Of a stretch of 64,000 bases of DNA, positions 33,852 through 43,904 are shown in pieces. The position numbers were made by a program, and so were the translations under genes. Origin of the DNA: Paenibacillus sambharensis (GTDB lineage Bacteria > Bacillota > Bacilli > Paenibacillales > Paenibacillaceae). The notes beneath the pieces were generated by a model that saw only the letters and a list, made by a program, of their open reading frames with translations, did no database searches and was not told the origin of the DNA. The stretch covers positions 183,162 to 247,161 of the forward strand of contig NZ_QKRB01000006.1 in assembly GCF_003233845.1 (NCBI RefSeq), read 5' to 3'. How positions within the stretch are numbered: the first letter of the stretch is position 1; every line of letters starts with the position of its first letter.

Positions 33852-34808
33852 GTGCAGAACACCGTGAAGGAAGAAATGGCCGCTAAACTTAAGGGGCGCG
33901 ATTTTCTGGCGCTGGCAGACTATAAACCCGAGGAAATCCGCTATCTGATCGATCTGGCGATCGAACTGAAGCGCAAGCAGAAGGCTGGCGAAGTGTATCA
34001 GCCGCTGAAGGGCAAGACACTCGGCATGATCTTCGAGAAATCCTCCACGCGTACCCGCGTTTCCTTCGAGGTGGGCATGTACCAGCTTGGCGGCCATGCG
34101 CTGTTCCTCAGCAAGAACGACCTGCAGCTCGGCCGCGGCGAGACGGTATGGGATACCGCCCAGACGATGTCCCGCTATCTGGACGGCATTATGATCCGCA
34201 CCTATGCGCACCGCACCGTTATCGAGCTGGCGCGCGGCGCAACAGTGCCGGTAATCAACGGGCTGACGGATTATGCGCATCCCTGCCAGGTGCTGGCGGA
34301 CTACCAGACGGTGCTTGAGCATAAGGGGCGCCTTGAAGGGCTGAAGATCGCCTATATCGGAGACGGCAATAATATGGTTCACTCCCTGCTCATCGGCGCA
34401 GCCAAGCTTGGCATGCATATGTCGGTTGCCTCTCCGGAGGGCTATGAGCCGGACGAAGCGCTGGTTAAGCAGGCGAAGGAGATCGGCAGCCAGACCGGAT
34501 CGGTTATCGAGGTGTTCCGTGACCCGCAGGAAGCGGCATCCCAGGCGGATGTTCTCTACACGGATGTGTGGGCCAGCATGGGCCAGGAGGATGAGCAGAA
34601 GGAACGGGAGATCGCATTCGCGAACTACCAGGTCAACGAGGAGCTGGTCCGCTATGCGAAGAGCGACTATGTATTCATGCACTGCCTGCCGGCGCACCGC
34701 GGCGAGGAAGTAAGCGCGGGCATCATCGACGGCGAGCATTCCATTATTTTCGACGAGGCTGAGAACCGGCTTCATGCACAGAAGGCCATTATGGCCGCTA
34801 CGATGTAA
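33852..34808 (+). CDS. argF: Ornithine carbamoyltransferase
   Basis: ArgF joins ornithine and carbamoyl phosphate to citrulline. The 318-residue protein has the carbamoyl-phosphate motif FEKSSTRTRVSFEVGM near residues 58-73, HPCQVLADYQT, DVWASMGQEDEQ near 230, and the ornithine-binding HCLPAHRGEEVSAGIID near 276. GTG at 33852 is chosen because GGAG at 33840-33843 lies eight bases upstream; the in-frame GTG at 33843 overlaps that site. The 138 bases between argD and argF show no clear promoter or terminator, so the cluster is probably one transcription unit. Confidence 0.96.
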   Translation: MQNTVKEEMAAKLKGRDFLALADYKPEEIRYLIDLAIELKRKQKAGEVYQPLKGKTLGMIFEKSSTRTRVSFEVGMYQLGGHALFLSKNDLQLGRGETVWDTAQTMSRYLDGIMIRTYAHRTVIELARGATVPVINGLTDYAHPCQVLADYQTVLEHKGRLEGLKIAYIGDGNNMVHSLLIGAAKLGMHMSVASPEGYEPDEALVKQAKEIGSQTGSVIEVFRDPQEAASQADVLYTDVWASMGQEDEQKEREIAFANYQVNEELVRYAKSDYVFMHCLPAHRGEEVSAGIIDGEHSIIFDEAENRLHAQKAIMAATM

Positions 34809-34862
34809 GTTATTTACGAACGGCGGACGGGACATCAACGGATAAGGAGCGATTGAACCGAT

Positions 34863-36101
34863 ATGGCAAAAGAAAAGATTGTATTGGCTTATTCAGGGGG
34901 GCTCGACACCTCTGTCATCCTCAAGTGGCTGAAGGAAACCTACGACGCTGAAATCATCGCCTTCACGGCGGATATCGGACAGAAGGATGAGCTGGACGGC
35001 CTGGAGGAGAAGGCGCTGGCTACCGGTGCTTCGAAGGTATACATTGATGACCTGCGCGAGGAGTTCGCGGCGGACTTTATCTACCCGATGTTTCAGTCGG
35101 GAGCGCTGTATGAAGGACAATATCTGCTGGGCACCTCGATCGCAAGGCCGCTGATCGCCAAGCGGATGGTCGACATTGCGCGCGCTGAAGGCGCAACGGC
35201 AATTGCGCATGGCGCAACCGGCAAAGGCAACGACCAGGTGCGCTTCGAGCTGGCGGCAGCTGCGCTGGCACCGGATATCGCGGTGATCGCGCCTTGGCGG
35301 ATTGAGGCGTTCCGCGAGCAGTTCCCGGGACGTGCCGAGATGATCGCGTATGCGGAGAAGCATAACATTCCGGTGCAGGCTTCCGCGGCGAAGCCGTATT
35401 CGATGGACCGCAACCTGCTGCACATCAGCTTCGAGAGCGGCATGCTGGAGGACCCTTGGTTTGATGCAAGCGCAGAGGAGAACGAAGGCATGTATGTGCT
35501 GAGCGTATCTCCCGAGAAAGCGCCTGACCAGCCGGAATATATCGAGCTGACGTTCGAGGCAGGCAACTGCGTGGCGGTTAACGGCGAGAGCATGAACCCG
35601 CTGGCCGTCATGGAGAAGCTGAACGAGCTGGGCGGCAAGCACGGCATCGGCCGTGTCGATATGGTCGAGAACCGCTTCGTCGGCATGAAGAGCCGGGGCG
35701 TATATGAGACGCCGGGCGGCACCATCCTGTTCACAGCACACCGCAAGATGGAGTCGCTGACGATGGACCGTGACGTGATGCACCTGCGGGACTCACTGAT
35801 CTCCAAGTACAGCACGCTCGTGTATAACGGCTTCTGGTTTGCGCCGGAGCGGCTTGCACTGCAGGCGCTTGTAGAGGAGAGCCAGAAGAATGTTACAGGC
35901 GTCGTCCGCCTGAAGCTGTACAAGGGCAATGTGATCGGAGCCGGCGTGAAGAGCCCGGTCAGCTTGTACAACCCTGACATTGCAACAATGGAAGCCGATC
36001 CGACACAGGCTTACGACCAAGGCGATGCAACAGGCTTTATCCGTCTGAACGCCCTTCGTCTGAAGGTGTCCTCTGGCGTGGAGCAGTCGAAAAAACAATA
36101 G
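34863..36101 (+). CDS. argG: Argininosuccinate synthase
   Basis: ArgG condenses citrulline and aspartate with ATP. The 412-residue enzyme has the PP-loop [19 protein letters not shown] at the N-terminus, [16 protein letters not shown] near 117-132, [16 protein letters not shown] near 177 and [20 protein letters not shown] near 262-281. Codon use becomes very GC-rich here compared with the flagellar island. argH follows 40 bases later. Confidence 0.97.
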   Translation: MAKEKIVLAYSGGLDTSVILKWLKETYDAEIIAFTADIGQKDELDGLEEKALATGASKVYIDDLREEFAADFIYPMFQSGALYEGQYLLGTSIARPLIAKRMVDIARAEGATAIAHGATGKGNDQVRFELAAAALAPDIAVIAPWRIEAFREQFPGRAEMIAYAEKHNIPVQASAAKPYSMDRNLLHISFESGMLEDPWFDASAEENEGMYVLSVSPEKAPDQPEYIELTFEAGNCVAVNGESMNPLAVMEKLNELGGKHGIGRVDMVENRFVGMKSRGVYETPGGTILFTAHRKMESLTMDRDVMHLRDSLISKYSTLVYNGFWFAPERLALQALVEESQKNVTGVVRLKLYKGNVIGAGVKSPVSLYNPDIATMEADPTQAYDQGDATGFIRLNALRLKVSSGVEQSKKQ

Positions 36102-36141
36102 ATCTTATCAAGCAGATCTCCCAAAAGGAGTGTTCGGATAC

Positions 36142-37557
36142 GTGAGTAAATTATGGGGCGGACGTTTTACGAAGAAGACCGACCAGCTGGTGGAAGAGTA
36201 CACAGCTTCGATTACTTTTGATAAAGAGCTGGCGGAGGAGGATATCCAGGGCAGTCTGGCGCATGTGACCATGCTCGGCAAGCAGGGCATTATTCCGCTG
36301 GACGATGTAGATACGATCAAGGAAGGCCTGCACCGGGTGATGCAGAAGATCAAGCGGGGCGAGATCGAGTTTGCGGTTGCGGATGAAGATATTCATATGA
36401 ATATCGAGAAAACGCTGATCGACGACATTGGCGCCGTTGGCGGCAAGCTGCATACCGGGCGCAGCCGCAACGACCAGGTGGCGACCGACATGCACCTGTA
36501 CCTGCGCAAGCGTGTTGTGGAGTTCGTAGACCTGCTGCATAAGCTGCAGTCGGCGCTGCTGGAGCAGGCGAAGGCCAACCTGGATACCATCGTACCAGGC
36601 TATACGCATCTGCAGCGGGCACAGCCGATTCTTTTTGCCCATCATCTGATGGCTTATGTAGCGATGTTCGGACGGGATGCGGAGCGGCTTCAGGACAGCT
36701 ATAAGCGGATCAATACCCTGCCCCTCGGAGCAGGAGCGCTGGCAGGCACAACGTTCCCGATCGACCGGCATTTTGTCGCCTCGCAGCTTGGCTTTGACCG
36801 GGTCTACGAGAACAGCCTGGATGCGGTCAGCGACCGTGACTTTATTCTGGAGTTCCTGTCTCACGCCTCGATCATCATGATGCATCTGTCGCGCCTTAGC
36901 GAGGAGCTGATTCTCTGGTCGAGCAGTGAATTCCGATTCGTCGAGCTGGATGATGCCTTCTGCACAGGCAGCAGCATTATGCCGCAGAAGAAGAACCCGG
37001 ATGTACCGGAGCTTGTTCGCGGCAAGACCGGGCGTGTTTACGGCAATCTGATGGGCCTTCTGACGGTGCTCAAGTCGCTCCCGCTGGCCTATAATAAGGA
37101 CATGCAGGAGGACAAGGAAGGCATGTTCGACACGGTAAAGACCATGCAGGGCGCCCTTCAGCTGTTTGCCCCGATGATTGCTACCATGAAGGTCAACAAG
37201 GGCCGGATGCGCGAGGCAGTCAACAAGGACTTCTCGAATGCGACGGACATCGCGGATTTCCTCGTCGGCAAGGGCCTGCCGTTCCGTCAGGCGCATGAGG
37301 TGATCGGCAAGACGGTGCTGTACTGCATCGAGCAGAACAAGTTCCTGCTGGACCTGACGCTGGACGAATTCAAGCAGTTCTCCAAGCTGTTCGACGAGCG
37401 GATCTATGACGTGCTGCAGCCGGAAAATGTCGTCAATGCCCGCAACGTATACGGCGGCACGGCGACTGCTCAGGTCAGCGAAGCGATTACCCGCGCTGAA
37501 AGCGGGCTCGAGCAGACAGCTGCCTGGGTAGCTGAATATGCCGAGCGCAGCAAATAA
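36142..37557 (+). CDS. argH: Argininosuccinate lyase
   Basis: ArgH splits argininosuccinate into arginine and fumarate and ends the pathway. The 471-residue protein starts [20 protein letters not shown] and has [19 protein letters not shown] near 110. The lyase signature [20 protein letters not shown] lies near 278-297, with catalytic Ser in the mobile loop, and [10 protein letters not shown] near the C-terminus. GTG 36142 gives the normal family N-terminus; AAAAGGAG at 36123-36130 is its ribosome binding site, and the in-frame GTG at 36130 overlaps it. Confidence 0.97.
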   Translation: MSKLWGGRFTKKTDQLVEEYTASITFDKELAEEDIQGSLAHVTMLGKQGIIPLDDVDTIKEGLHRVMQKIKRGEIEFAVADEDIHMNIEKTLIDDIGAVGGKLHTGRSRNDQVATDMHLYLRKRVVEFVDLLHKLQSALLEQAKANLDTIVPGYTHLQRAQPILFAHHLMAYVAMFGRDAERLQDSYKRINTLPLGAGALAGTTFPIDRHFVASQLGFDRVYENSLDAVSDRDFILEFLSHASIIMMHLSRLSEELILWSSSEFRFVELDDAFCTGSSIMPQKKNPDVPELVRGKTGRVYGNLMGLLTVLKSLPLAYNKDMQEDKEGMFDTVKTMQGALQLFAPMIATMKVNKGRMREAVNKDFSNATDIADFLVGKGLPFRQAHEVIGKTVLYCIEQNKFLLDLTLDEFKQFSKLFDERIYDVLQPENVVNARNVYGGTATAQVSEAITRAESGLEQTAAWVAEYAERSK

Positions 37558-37594
37558 GGCCGCGCATGAAATGGGCTAAAGCTATAATCTTAAT

Positions 37595-37632
37595 AAAGAC
37601 CGCCGGGATTCTCATCATCCCAGGCGGTCTTT
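37595..37632. terminator. Bidirectional terminator between argH and the VanW gene
   Basis: AAAGACCGCC at 37595-37604 pairs with GGCGGTCTTT at 37623-37632. A and T tracts on both sides allow use by both converging genes. Confidence 0.8.
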
Positions 37633-37637
37633 GCGGT

Positions 37638-39071
37638 TCAATCTGCTGCTGTGATTCCATCCTCCAGCAAAGGTTCACTGCTCTTGGAGCTGCTGCTCTT
37701 GTTCGGCCTGCTGCCGCCTACCTGGACCACAGTGGGCTGGCCTTTGTACGTATCGCGGGATACGAGCTCCCTCTTAACGGCCTTGCCATCCCGATAATGA
37801 ATACGGTAGGTCTCCACCTTATACCCCGACTTGCCCTGCTCAATGACTCTGCGGCTGCCGATCGGAGCGCCCGGATCGGTTATCTCCTTCACAGGCGGAT
37901 CGATCAGCTTTACCGTCTCGGACTCAATCTCGTAATGCTCATTCTCCGGTATGGTGCCGAACAGCTTCACGGTAAGTGCTCCGTTCTCTACCCGGCTTCT
38001 GATGACCAGGTGTTTGCCGGTTGTGTTCTTGAACCGGAAATTGATGGCGCCCTGGGCGAACGTAGCGTCCTGTCCCCTTGGGATATAGGATACGGGCAGG
38101 GAATGGTTGCGCCTTTCCACAATTTCAAGGCCTGCCTGGAGTGCTGCGTGGTAGAGCGTGCTCGAGACCTGACAGATCCCGCCGCCTACTCCAGGAGCGA
38201 GCTTGCCGTTCAGTATGACCGGCGCCTCACGGTAGCCGTATTCCTGCTCGGCTGCCTGCACAATTTTACCGTAATCGAAGACCTCGCCGGGCTTCAGCTC
38301 CAGATCGTTCAGCACCCGGGCGGTCACCGATACATTATGCACCCGGCCTGCCGAGCTGCTGCCAAGCTGCGTCGAGAAGGAGACGATCTTCCGCTCTACA
38401 CCCTGGGCCTTCAGCTGCTGCAAGGTGACAGCGGGCATTACCTTTGTGAAAGGCAGCGGCAGCCGGATCGGAGCGGGCTCCTGTTTTCCAGGGGATGCCG
38501 CTTCGCTGCCAGCTTTAACCGCCTGCTTCACCTGCTCCATGAGCTTCTCCTCATCCACCTTGTAGCCGACATTATGAGGCTGGTACAGAACCCGGTCATC
38601 CGGCGTAATCTTGCGTACCGCATCCGCAGGCTTCATGGCTTCCATCCACGCCCATTCCTGCTTTATCACCTTGCGGAAGGTACCCTGCTTCCATTGCTCC
38701 TCTGCGGCAAGCTTCTTCGGAAAATGATACCGGTATCTCGCACGCTCCCAGAGCGAGCCCTCCGATAGCTTCCGAATAGCCGCCAGCGCTTCCTCTCGCT
38801 TAATCCGGTAGCCCAGCTCCTGGAGCTGCCAGGTCTGCTGTTTGCCATTGATTCCTTCGACCACAACCTGGCGCTGCTCGGCCTGGTCCCAGCTCTCCGA
38901 CAGCAGGGTGATGGCTTCCTCAGCAGGCAACCCGCCGACCGCCACTTCGCCGGCATAGACGCCATCTGGTATATGGCTGCGTGCGGCGTAGAGCCAGAGC
39001 GCTCCCCAAGCCGCAGCTGTCAGCAGAAGTGCGGTTATGCCAATAAGAATTAGCCTCTTATAGCGAATCAT
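37638..39071 (-). CDS. VanW family protein with G5 domain
   Basis: A predicted membrane-anchored or exported envelope protein of 477 residues. It begins MIRYKRLILIGITALLLTAA, a signal anchor. Residues about 35-230 look like peptidoglycan-binding-type (PG_binding_4) repeats (DGVYAGEVAVGGLPAEEAIT). Residues about 235-400 are the VanW domain with GEVFDYGKIVQAAEQEYGY and GGGICQVSSTLYHAALQAGL. A C-terminal G5-like domain includes KVETYRIHYRDGKAVKRE, and a Ser-rich tail ends the protein. The biochemical role of VanW is not known; vancomycin resistance should not be inferred. The start at 39071 is set by GGAGG eight bases upstream on the minus strand. Confidence 0.88.
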   Translation of the reverse strand: MIRYKRLILIGITALLLTAAAWGALWLYAARSHIPDGVYAGEVAVGGLPAEEAITLLSESWDQAEQRQVVVEGINGKQQTWQLQELGYRIKREEALAAIRKLSEGSLWERARYRYHFPKKLAAEEQWKQGTFRKVIKQEWAWMEAMKPADAVRKITPDDRVLYQPHNVGYKVDEEKLMEQVKQAVKAGSEAASPGKQEPAPIRLPLPFTKVMPAVTLQQLKAQGVERKIVSFSTQLGSSSAGRVHNVSVTARVLNDLELKPGEVFDYGKIVQAAEQEYGYREAPVILNGKLAPGVGGGICQVSSTLYHAALQAGLEIVERRNHSLPVSYIPRGQDATFAQGAINFRFKNTTGKHLVIRSRVENGALTVKLFGTIPENEHYEIESETVKLIDPPVKEITDPGAPIGSRRVIEQGKSGYKVETYRIHYRDGKAVKRELVSRDTYKGQPTVVQVGGSRPNKSSSSKSSEPLLEDGITAAD

Positions 39072-39329
39072 GATCAGGACCTCCATACCTCCGAATATGC
39101 AGCATTCATTCTGTATACGTATGTTTTTTACCCCAAAACCATGCCGAATGATTTGGCAATTGGAAAAGTTCGACAAAGTTCTACAAGTTTATTTTGCGAA
39201 GAAAGTCAGTATTTTAGCGGGTTTTTCAAAAATGAGAATTGTGAAAAATGAAGTTTTGCTAGTTTTAAAAAGGAAATGCGCTCTTTATGTCGAAATACTA
39301 AGAGTTGACTATCTACAGGATGTGATACC

Positions 39330-40016
39330 GTGATTGAGATGCAAGACATATGGAAGACCTATGCCGACGGCACACATGCCCTGCGGGGTGTATCCGTGCT
39401 GATCGACCGTAATGAATTTGTTTATCTGGTCGGCCCGTCAGGTGCCGGCAAGTCTACCTTCATGAAGCTGATTTACCGTGAGGAAGTGCCGACCAAGGGT
39501 CAGCTTTCCGTCAACGGGTTCAATATAGGCAAGCTGAAGCAGCGCAAAATACCGTATGTACGCCGGAACATCGGCGTGATTTTCCAGGATTTCCGTCTGC
39601 TGCCGAAGCTCAGCGCTTATGAGAACATCGCGTTTGCCATGGAAGTCATTGAAGCTCCCAAACGGCTCATCAAGAAGCGGACGATGGAGGTGCTGGACCT
39701 TGTCGGACTGAAGCATAAGCATGCAAGCCTGCCGGCCCAGCTGTCCGGCGGTGAGCAGCAGCGGATTGCAATCGCCCGCGCGATTGTGAACAATCCGTCC
39801 GTCATCGTGGCGGACGAGCCTACCGGCAACCTTGACCCAGAGACCTCATGGGAGATTATGAATCTCCTCGAGGAGATCAATTTTCGCGGCACAACAATCG
39901 TGATGGCCACCCACAACAAGGAAATCGTCAACACGATGCGCAAGCGGGTTATTGCGATTGAGGACGGCCTGATCGCCCGTGACCAGGCCAGAGGGGAGTA
40001 CGGGTATGAAGTTTAG
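39330..40016 (+). CDS. ftsE: Cell-division ABC transporter ATPase FtsE
   Basis: ATPase partner of FtsX; in Bacillota FtsEX activates a cell-wall hydrolase rather than moving a solute. The 228-residue protein has Walker [17 protein letters not shown] near residues 34-49, [15 protein letters not shown] at the Q-loop, the signature [16 protein letters not shown] near 137-152 and Walker [14 protein letters not shown]. The GTG start gives [20 protein letters not shown], which is normal for FtsE. It overlaps ftsX by 11 bases. Confidence 0.96.
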   Translation: MIEMQDIWKTYADGTHALRGVSVLIDRNEFVYLVGPSGAGKSTFMKLIYREEVPTKGQLSVNGFNIGKLKQRKIPYVRRNIGVIFQDFRLLPKLSAYENIAFAMEVIEAPKRLIKKRTMEVLDLVGLKHKHASLPAQLSGGEQQRIAIARAIVNNPSVIVADEPTGNLDPETSWEIMNLLEEINFRGTTIVMATHNKEIVNTMRKRVIAIEDGLIARDQARGEYGYEV

Positions 40017-40923
40017 TACACTGCTCCGGCACATCCGCGAAGGTGCGCTTAATATTGTCCGCAACGGCTGGATGTCCTTTGCTTCAATCGGTTCTATCGT
40101 GGTATCGCTGTCTATATTAGGTGTCTTTCTTCTGCTTGCCCTTAACGTGAACAAGCTGACCGAGCAGATCGAGAGCCAGGTGCAGATCCGGGTATTCCTG
40201 CAGCTGAACACCGAGCAGCAGCAGATCGATGAGATGCACAATGTGATCGGCAATATGGAGGATGTCAGCCAGGTGACGTTCGTCTCCCGTGAGGAAGGGC
40301 TTGAGATCCTGCGGGAGAACCTTGGCGAAGACGGACAGGACCTGCTGGAGGGCTTCGACGAGACGAATAACCCGCTGCCGGACTCTTTTACCGTTGAGGT
40401 TGTCAATCCGGAGGAAATCTCCTTTGTTGCGAAGAAAATCAAAGCGGCCGGCGAGGCCGCATCGCCTAATCCGCTTATGAGCGTGAAGTATGGGCAGGGG
40501 ACGGTTGAGTCACTGTTCAAGGTAACAACGGCCGTCCGGAACATCGGGCTTGTGCTCGTCCTGGCGCTTGGCGTGACCGCCATGTTCCTGATTTCGAACA
40601 CGATTAAGATGACGATATTTGCCCGCAGGCGCGAGATCAGCATCATGAAGCTGGTTGGCGCGACCAACCATTTTATCCGCTGGCCATTCTTTATTGAAGG
40701 TGCCCTGCTTGGCATTATTGGTTCTGCTGTATCGGTGAGTATTCTGCTGATTGGTTACGGTCAGCTCGTCCAGGTTTCGCAGCTTGAGCTTGGCCTGATG
40801 ATGATTCAGCTTGTGACGCTTGAGGAATCCGGTCTCTTAGTCGGCTCGCTGCTGCTGGGACTTGGAACGTTGATCGGGATTTGGGGAAGCACGATATCCG
40901 TGCGCAAGTATCTGAAAGTGTAG
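40006..40923 (+). CDS. ftsX: Cell-division membrane protein FtsX
   Basis: FtsX spans the membrane and passes the ATP-driven signal from FtsE to an extracellular hydrolase. The 305-residue protein starts [20 protein letters not shown]. It has a first membrane helix near residues 22-47, an extracellular domain of about 120 residues rich in Gln and Glu ([20 protein letters not shown]), then three helices near 175-300 with [20 protein letters not shown] between them. The ATG at 40006 lies within ftsE and follows GAGGGGAG. The next gene encodes the probable hydrolase partner. Confidence 0.95.
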   Translation: MKFSTLLRHIREGALNIVRNGWMSFASIGSIVVSLSILGVFLLLALNVNKLTEQIESQVQIRVFLQLNTEQQQIDEMHNVIGNMEDVSQVTFVSREEGLEILRENLGEDGQDLLEGFDETNNPLPDSFTVEVVNPEEISFVAKKIKAAGEAASPNPLMSVKYGQGTVESLFKVTTAVRNIGLVLVLALGVTAMFLISNTIKMTIFARRREISIMKLVGATNHFIRWPFFIEGALLGIIGSAVSVSILLIGYGQLVQVSQLELGLMMIQLVTLEESGLLVGSLLLGLGTLIGIWGSTISVRKYLKV

Positions 40924-40936
40924 GTGATAAAGAAGC

Positions 40937-42145
40937 GTGAAGAGAGCATTTTTATTAATCGCATTTATCGTACTTGCTGCTGTTGTATTCCAGCCTGTTG
41001 AGGGGGAAGCCGCTTCGGAGCTGGATAAGATCCGCAATCAGATTGACCAGTTGAAGAAGGAAATGAACCAGACGGAAAGCACAAAGCAGCAGATTGAGGA
41101 AAACAAGCAGGTCGTTTCCGTTCAGAAGGAGCAGACGCTCGAATCGATCAATGCGGTTATGAGCCAAATCGACCAGATCAGCGCCGATATGCAGAGCGTA
41201 ACGGATCAGATCGCTGCTACCGAAGCCGAGCTGCTTAAAGCCGGTCAGGAACTGGTGGACGCTGAAGCACGGATTGAGGCCCGCGATGAGCTGCTGCAGT
41301 CCCGTGTCCGTCTGATGTATACGAGCGGTTTCGTCTCTTACCTGGATGTGCTGATGAGCTCGAGCAGCTTCTCGGACTTTCTTGACCGGTTTGACGCACT
41401 GCAGTCGATCCTGAATCAGGACAAGGAAATCCTTGAGGAGCACAAGCGGGATAAAGAGCTGATTCTCGTCAAGAAGAGCGAGGTTGAAGGCAAGCTTGTT
41501 GATGTCAAGCATCTCTATGATAAACAAGAGAAGTACTACAACCATCTGGTCGCTAAGGAAAAAGAAAAAGAAAAGATGATTCTTCAGTACAATGCTCAAT
41601 TGAAGAATCTGGAGGAGAAATCCGAAGAGCTGGAGGATATCTCCGAAGAGCAGGAATCGATGCTGATTGAGCTGGCCAAGAAGGAGAAGGCCGAGATCGA
41701 GAAGCAGAAGAAGAAGAAGAACAAGGTTTATTATTCGGGAGGCAAGCTTGCCCTGCCTGTGCGGGATAATTACCGGATGAGCTCCAATTTCGGGCCTCGT
41801 ATTGATCCGATAACCGGACAACGAGGGAAGATGCATAATGGTATCGACTTCTCCGCACCGCAAGGGACGGCGATCTATGCGGCTGAGGCCGGAACGGTCA
41901 TTGTATCGCAGTCGTGGAGCGGTTATGGCAACTGTATCATTATCGACCACGGCAACGGCTTGTGGACGCTATACGGCCATATCCGCAGCGGCGGCCTTCT
42001 TGTAGAGAAGGGCGAGACCGTCAAGCGTGACCAGAAGATTGCCGAGGTGGGCAGTACAGGACGCTCAACCGGTCCTCACCTGCACTTCGAAGTGCGCTTG
42101 AATGAACAGCCGGTTAACCCGATCAGCTACCTCAAGAAAAACTAA
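40937..42145 (+). CDS. EnvC/CwlO/PcsB-like murein hydrolase with M23 domain
   Basis: A secreted peptidoglycan hydrolase or hydrolase activator of 402 residues, expected to be the FtsEX partner. The signal peptide MKRAFLLIAFIVLAAVVF ends near EGEAAS at residue 28. Residues 28-270 form a long coiled coil. The C-terminal M23 (LytM) domain has HNGIDFSAPQGTAIYAAEAG with the first zinc ligands and TGPHLHFEVRLNEQPVNP with the catalytic HxH. All zinc ligands seem present, so it may be enzymatically active rather than a pure activator. The GTG start is 14 bases after ftsX. CwlO of Bacillus subtilis has an NlpC/P60 domain instead. Confidence 0.92.
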   Translation: MKRAFLLIAFIVLAAVVFQPVEGEAASELDKIRNQIDQLKKEMNQTESTKQQIEENKQVVSVQKEQTLESINAVMSQIDQISADMQSVTDQIAATEAELLKAGQELVDAEARIEARDELLQSRVRLMYTSGFVSYLDVLMSSSSFSDFLDRFDALQSILNQDKEILEEHKRDKELILVKKSEVEGKLVDVKHLYDKQEKYYNHLVAKEKEKEKMILQYNAQLKNLEEKSEELEDISEEQESMLIELAKKEKAEIEKQKKKKNKVYYSGGKLALPVRDNYRMSSNFGPRIDPITGQRGKMHNGIDFSAPQGTAIYAAEAGTVIVSQSWSGYGNCIIIDHGNGLWTLYGHIRSGGLLVEKGETVKRDQKIAEVGSTGRSTGPHLHFEVRLNEQPVNPISYLKKN

Positions 42146-42177
42146 TACTACCGGCTGCAGCATGCTGCCGGAATGAC

Positions 42178-42212
42178 ACCGCCAGCCGGCTTCGACCGGC
42201 ATGGCGGTTTTT
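42178..42212 (+). terminator. Terminator of the ftsEX-hydrolase operon
   Basis: ACCGCCA at 42178-42184 pairs with TGGCGGT at 42202-42208, and an inner CCGG/CCGG pair closes on CTTCGA. Five T follow. Confidence 0.88.
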
Positions 42213-42309
42213 CATCCTAACCGGGTACAGAAGACAGCAGCAAATAATTAGTCTACAATGTTCATAAAGTGATGTACGGGCATATTGCTCTAAACTGAAG
42301 GAGGTCATC

Positions 42310-43770
42310 ATGAATTTTCGTGGACGGACGGTCGTCGTATATGTGCTGATTGCCATGGTGTCAACCGCTTTAATTACGTTGACAGCAGCAGACCGCTGGC
42401 TGCTGCGGGAAGACGCGAAGCTTTCGGGGGCAGCAGGGGCAATTGATGGTTTAACCAGTCTCAGCAGCAAGGAGATCGACAAGCTTAACAAGGTGTTCTC
42501 GCTCGTTCAGAGCAAATATTATACAAGTGTCGAGCGGGAGGACATGGTGGACGGAGCCATTCAGGGTATGCTCAGTTCACTGGGAGATCCATACACTTCG
42601 TATATGGAAGCTTCGGATGCTACCCGCTTCTCGGAGTCCATTGAAGGCAGCTTCTCGGGAATTGGCGCCGAAGTAACACTGAAGGACGGCAAGGTGGTCA
42701 TTATGTCAGCCATGAAGGGGTCACCGGCAGAGCGTGCTGGTCTGCATGCCAAGGATGTTGTTTTGTCTGCTGACGGCGAGCCTCTCGCGGGCTTGGAGCT
42801 GTCCGAGGCGGTTGCCAAAATCCGCGGTCCCAAGGGAACGAAGGTAAAGCTGGCCATTCAGCGCGAAGGTGTGTCCCAGCCGCTTGAGCTGGTGCTGATC
42901 CGCGATGACATTGATGTGGAAACTATTCAGTCCGAGATGCTAGAGAACGGCGTGGGCTATATTGAGATCCGGCAGTTCTCCGTCAACTCGGCGGAACGGT
43001 TTGCCGAAGAGCTTCAGAGCCTTGAAGAGCAGGGCATGAAGGCGCTTGTGATTGATGTGCGCAGCAACCCGGGCGGCGTGCTTCCGGTCGTCGTTACGAT
43101 TGCGCAGCATTTTATAGAGGAAGGCAAGACGATTGTGCAGGTGGAAGACCGGAAGGGCGAGCGGGAGAAGACCTTGTCCAAGGGCGGCGGCAAGGAATAC
43201 CCGATTGCCGTGCTGATTAATAAGGGCAGTGCCAGCGCCTCGGAGGTGCTGGCCGGAGCGCTGAGAGAATCCGCAGGGGCAGTAGTCGTAGGGGAAACCT
43301 CCTATGGCAAGGGCACTGTTCAGGTGAGCTATGACAAGCTTCTCGGGGATGGCAGTCTCGTCAAGCTGACCATTGCCAAATGGCTGACACCGGATGGCAA
43401 TTGGGTGAATGAGAAGGGGCTTGAGCCCGATAAGGCTGTATCCCAGCCGGATTACTACACGGTCGCCCGGATACCTCGCGATGTTACCTTAGTGCCCGAA
43501 TCGAACGGGGAAGCCGTGAAGAGCCTTCAGGTGATGCTGGATGCACTCGGCTATGAGCCGGACCGCAAGGACGGCTACTTCAGCCCGTCGACAGCGGAGG
43601 CGTTGAAACGGTTTCAGAAGGATGCCGGTATCACGCCAACCGGAGATGGCGACCCGAAGACAACGGAGCTGCTGGAACAGAAGCTGCTGGAGAAGATCAT
43701 AAGCGGCGAGCAGGATATTCAGCTTGAGGAAGCAGTACAGGCAGTCCAAGAACAGCTTTCCAAAAGCTGA
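42310..43770 (+). CDS. ctpB: S41 carboxyl-terminal processing protease (CtpB-like)
   Basis: An exported serine protease of 486 residues. It has an N-terminal membrane anchor (VVVYVLIAMVSTALITLTAA), a PDZ domain at about residues 115-200 (GIGAEVTLKDGKVVIMSAMK, SPAERAGLHAKDVVLSADGE), the S41 core with the catalytic Ser in NKGSASASEVLAGALRE near 305 and the catalytic Lys in GETSYGKGTVQ near 332, and a C-terminal PG_binding_1 domain with SLQVMLDALGYEPDRKDGYF. CtpB in Bacillus subtilis cleaves SpoIVFA during sporulation, and similar work is likely here. The gene order ftsEX-ctpB-minJ matches that species in outline. Confidence 0.92.
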   Translation: MNFRGRTVVVYVLIAMVSTALITLTAADRWLLREDAKLSGAAGAIDGLTSLSSKEIDKLNKVFSLVQSKYYTSVEREDMVDGAIQGMLSSLGDPYTSYMEASDATRFSESIEGSFSGIGAEVTLKDGKVVIMSAMKGSPAERAGLHAKDVVLSADGEPLAGLELSEAVAKIRGPKGTKVKLAIQREGVSQPLELVLIRDDIDVETIQSEMLENGVGYIEIRQFSVNSAERFAEELQSLEEQGMKALVIDVRSNPGGVLPVVVTIAQHFIEEGKTIVQVEDRKGEREKTLSKGGGKEYPIAVLINKGSASASEVLAGALRESAGAVVVGETSYGKGTVQVSYDKLLGDGSLVKLTIAKWLTPDGNWVNEKGLEPDKAVSQPDYYTVARIPRDVTLVPESNGEAVKSLQVMLDALGYEPDRKDGYFSPSTAEALKRFQKDAGITPTGDGDPKTTELLEQKLLEKIISGEQDIQLEEAVQAVQEQLSKS

Positions 43771-43826
43771 TAGCCATAGGGCAGGGGGGATTGGAGGATT
43801 CCGCCGGGTAACTGTCGAATGATATA

Positions 43827-43868
43827 GAGGGCCGGATCTCGCGGTTTGGAGATTGGCCCTCTTATTTT
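43827..43868 (+). terminator. Terminator of ctpB
   Basis: GAGGGCC at 43827-43833 pairs with GGCCCTC at 43855-43861, with an inner ATCTC/GAGAT stem. TTATTTT follows. Confidence 0.85.
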
Positions 43869-43904
43869 GGTTAGTTTCGCCTTCAGCAAAGGAGTGAACG
43901 CAGG

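Noticed and set aside
37566..38768. Open frame of 400 codons on the plus strand opposite the VanW gene
   Set aside because: The minus-strand VanW and G5 domains are clear, and the plus frame has no family features and runs through a terminator.
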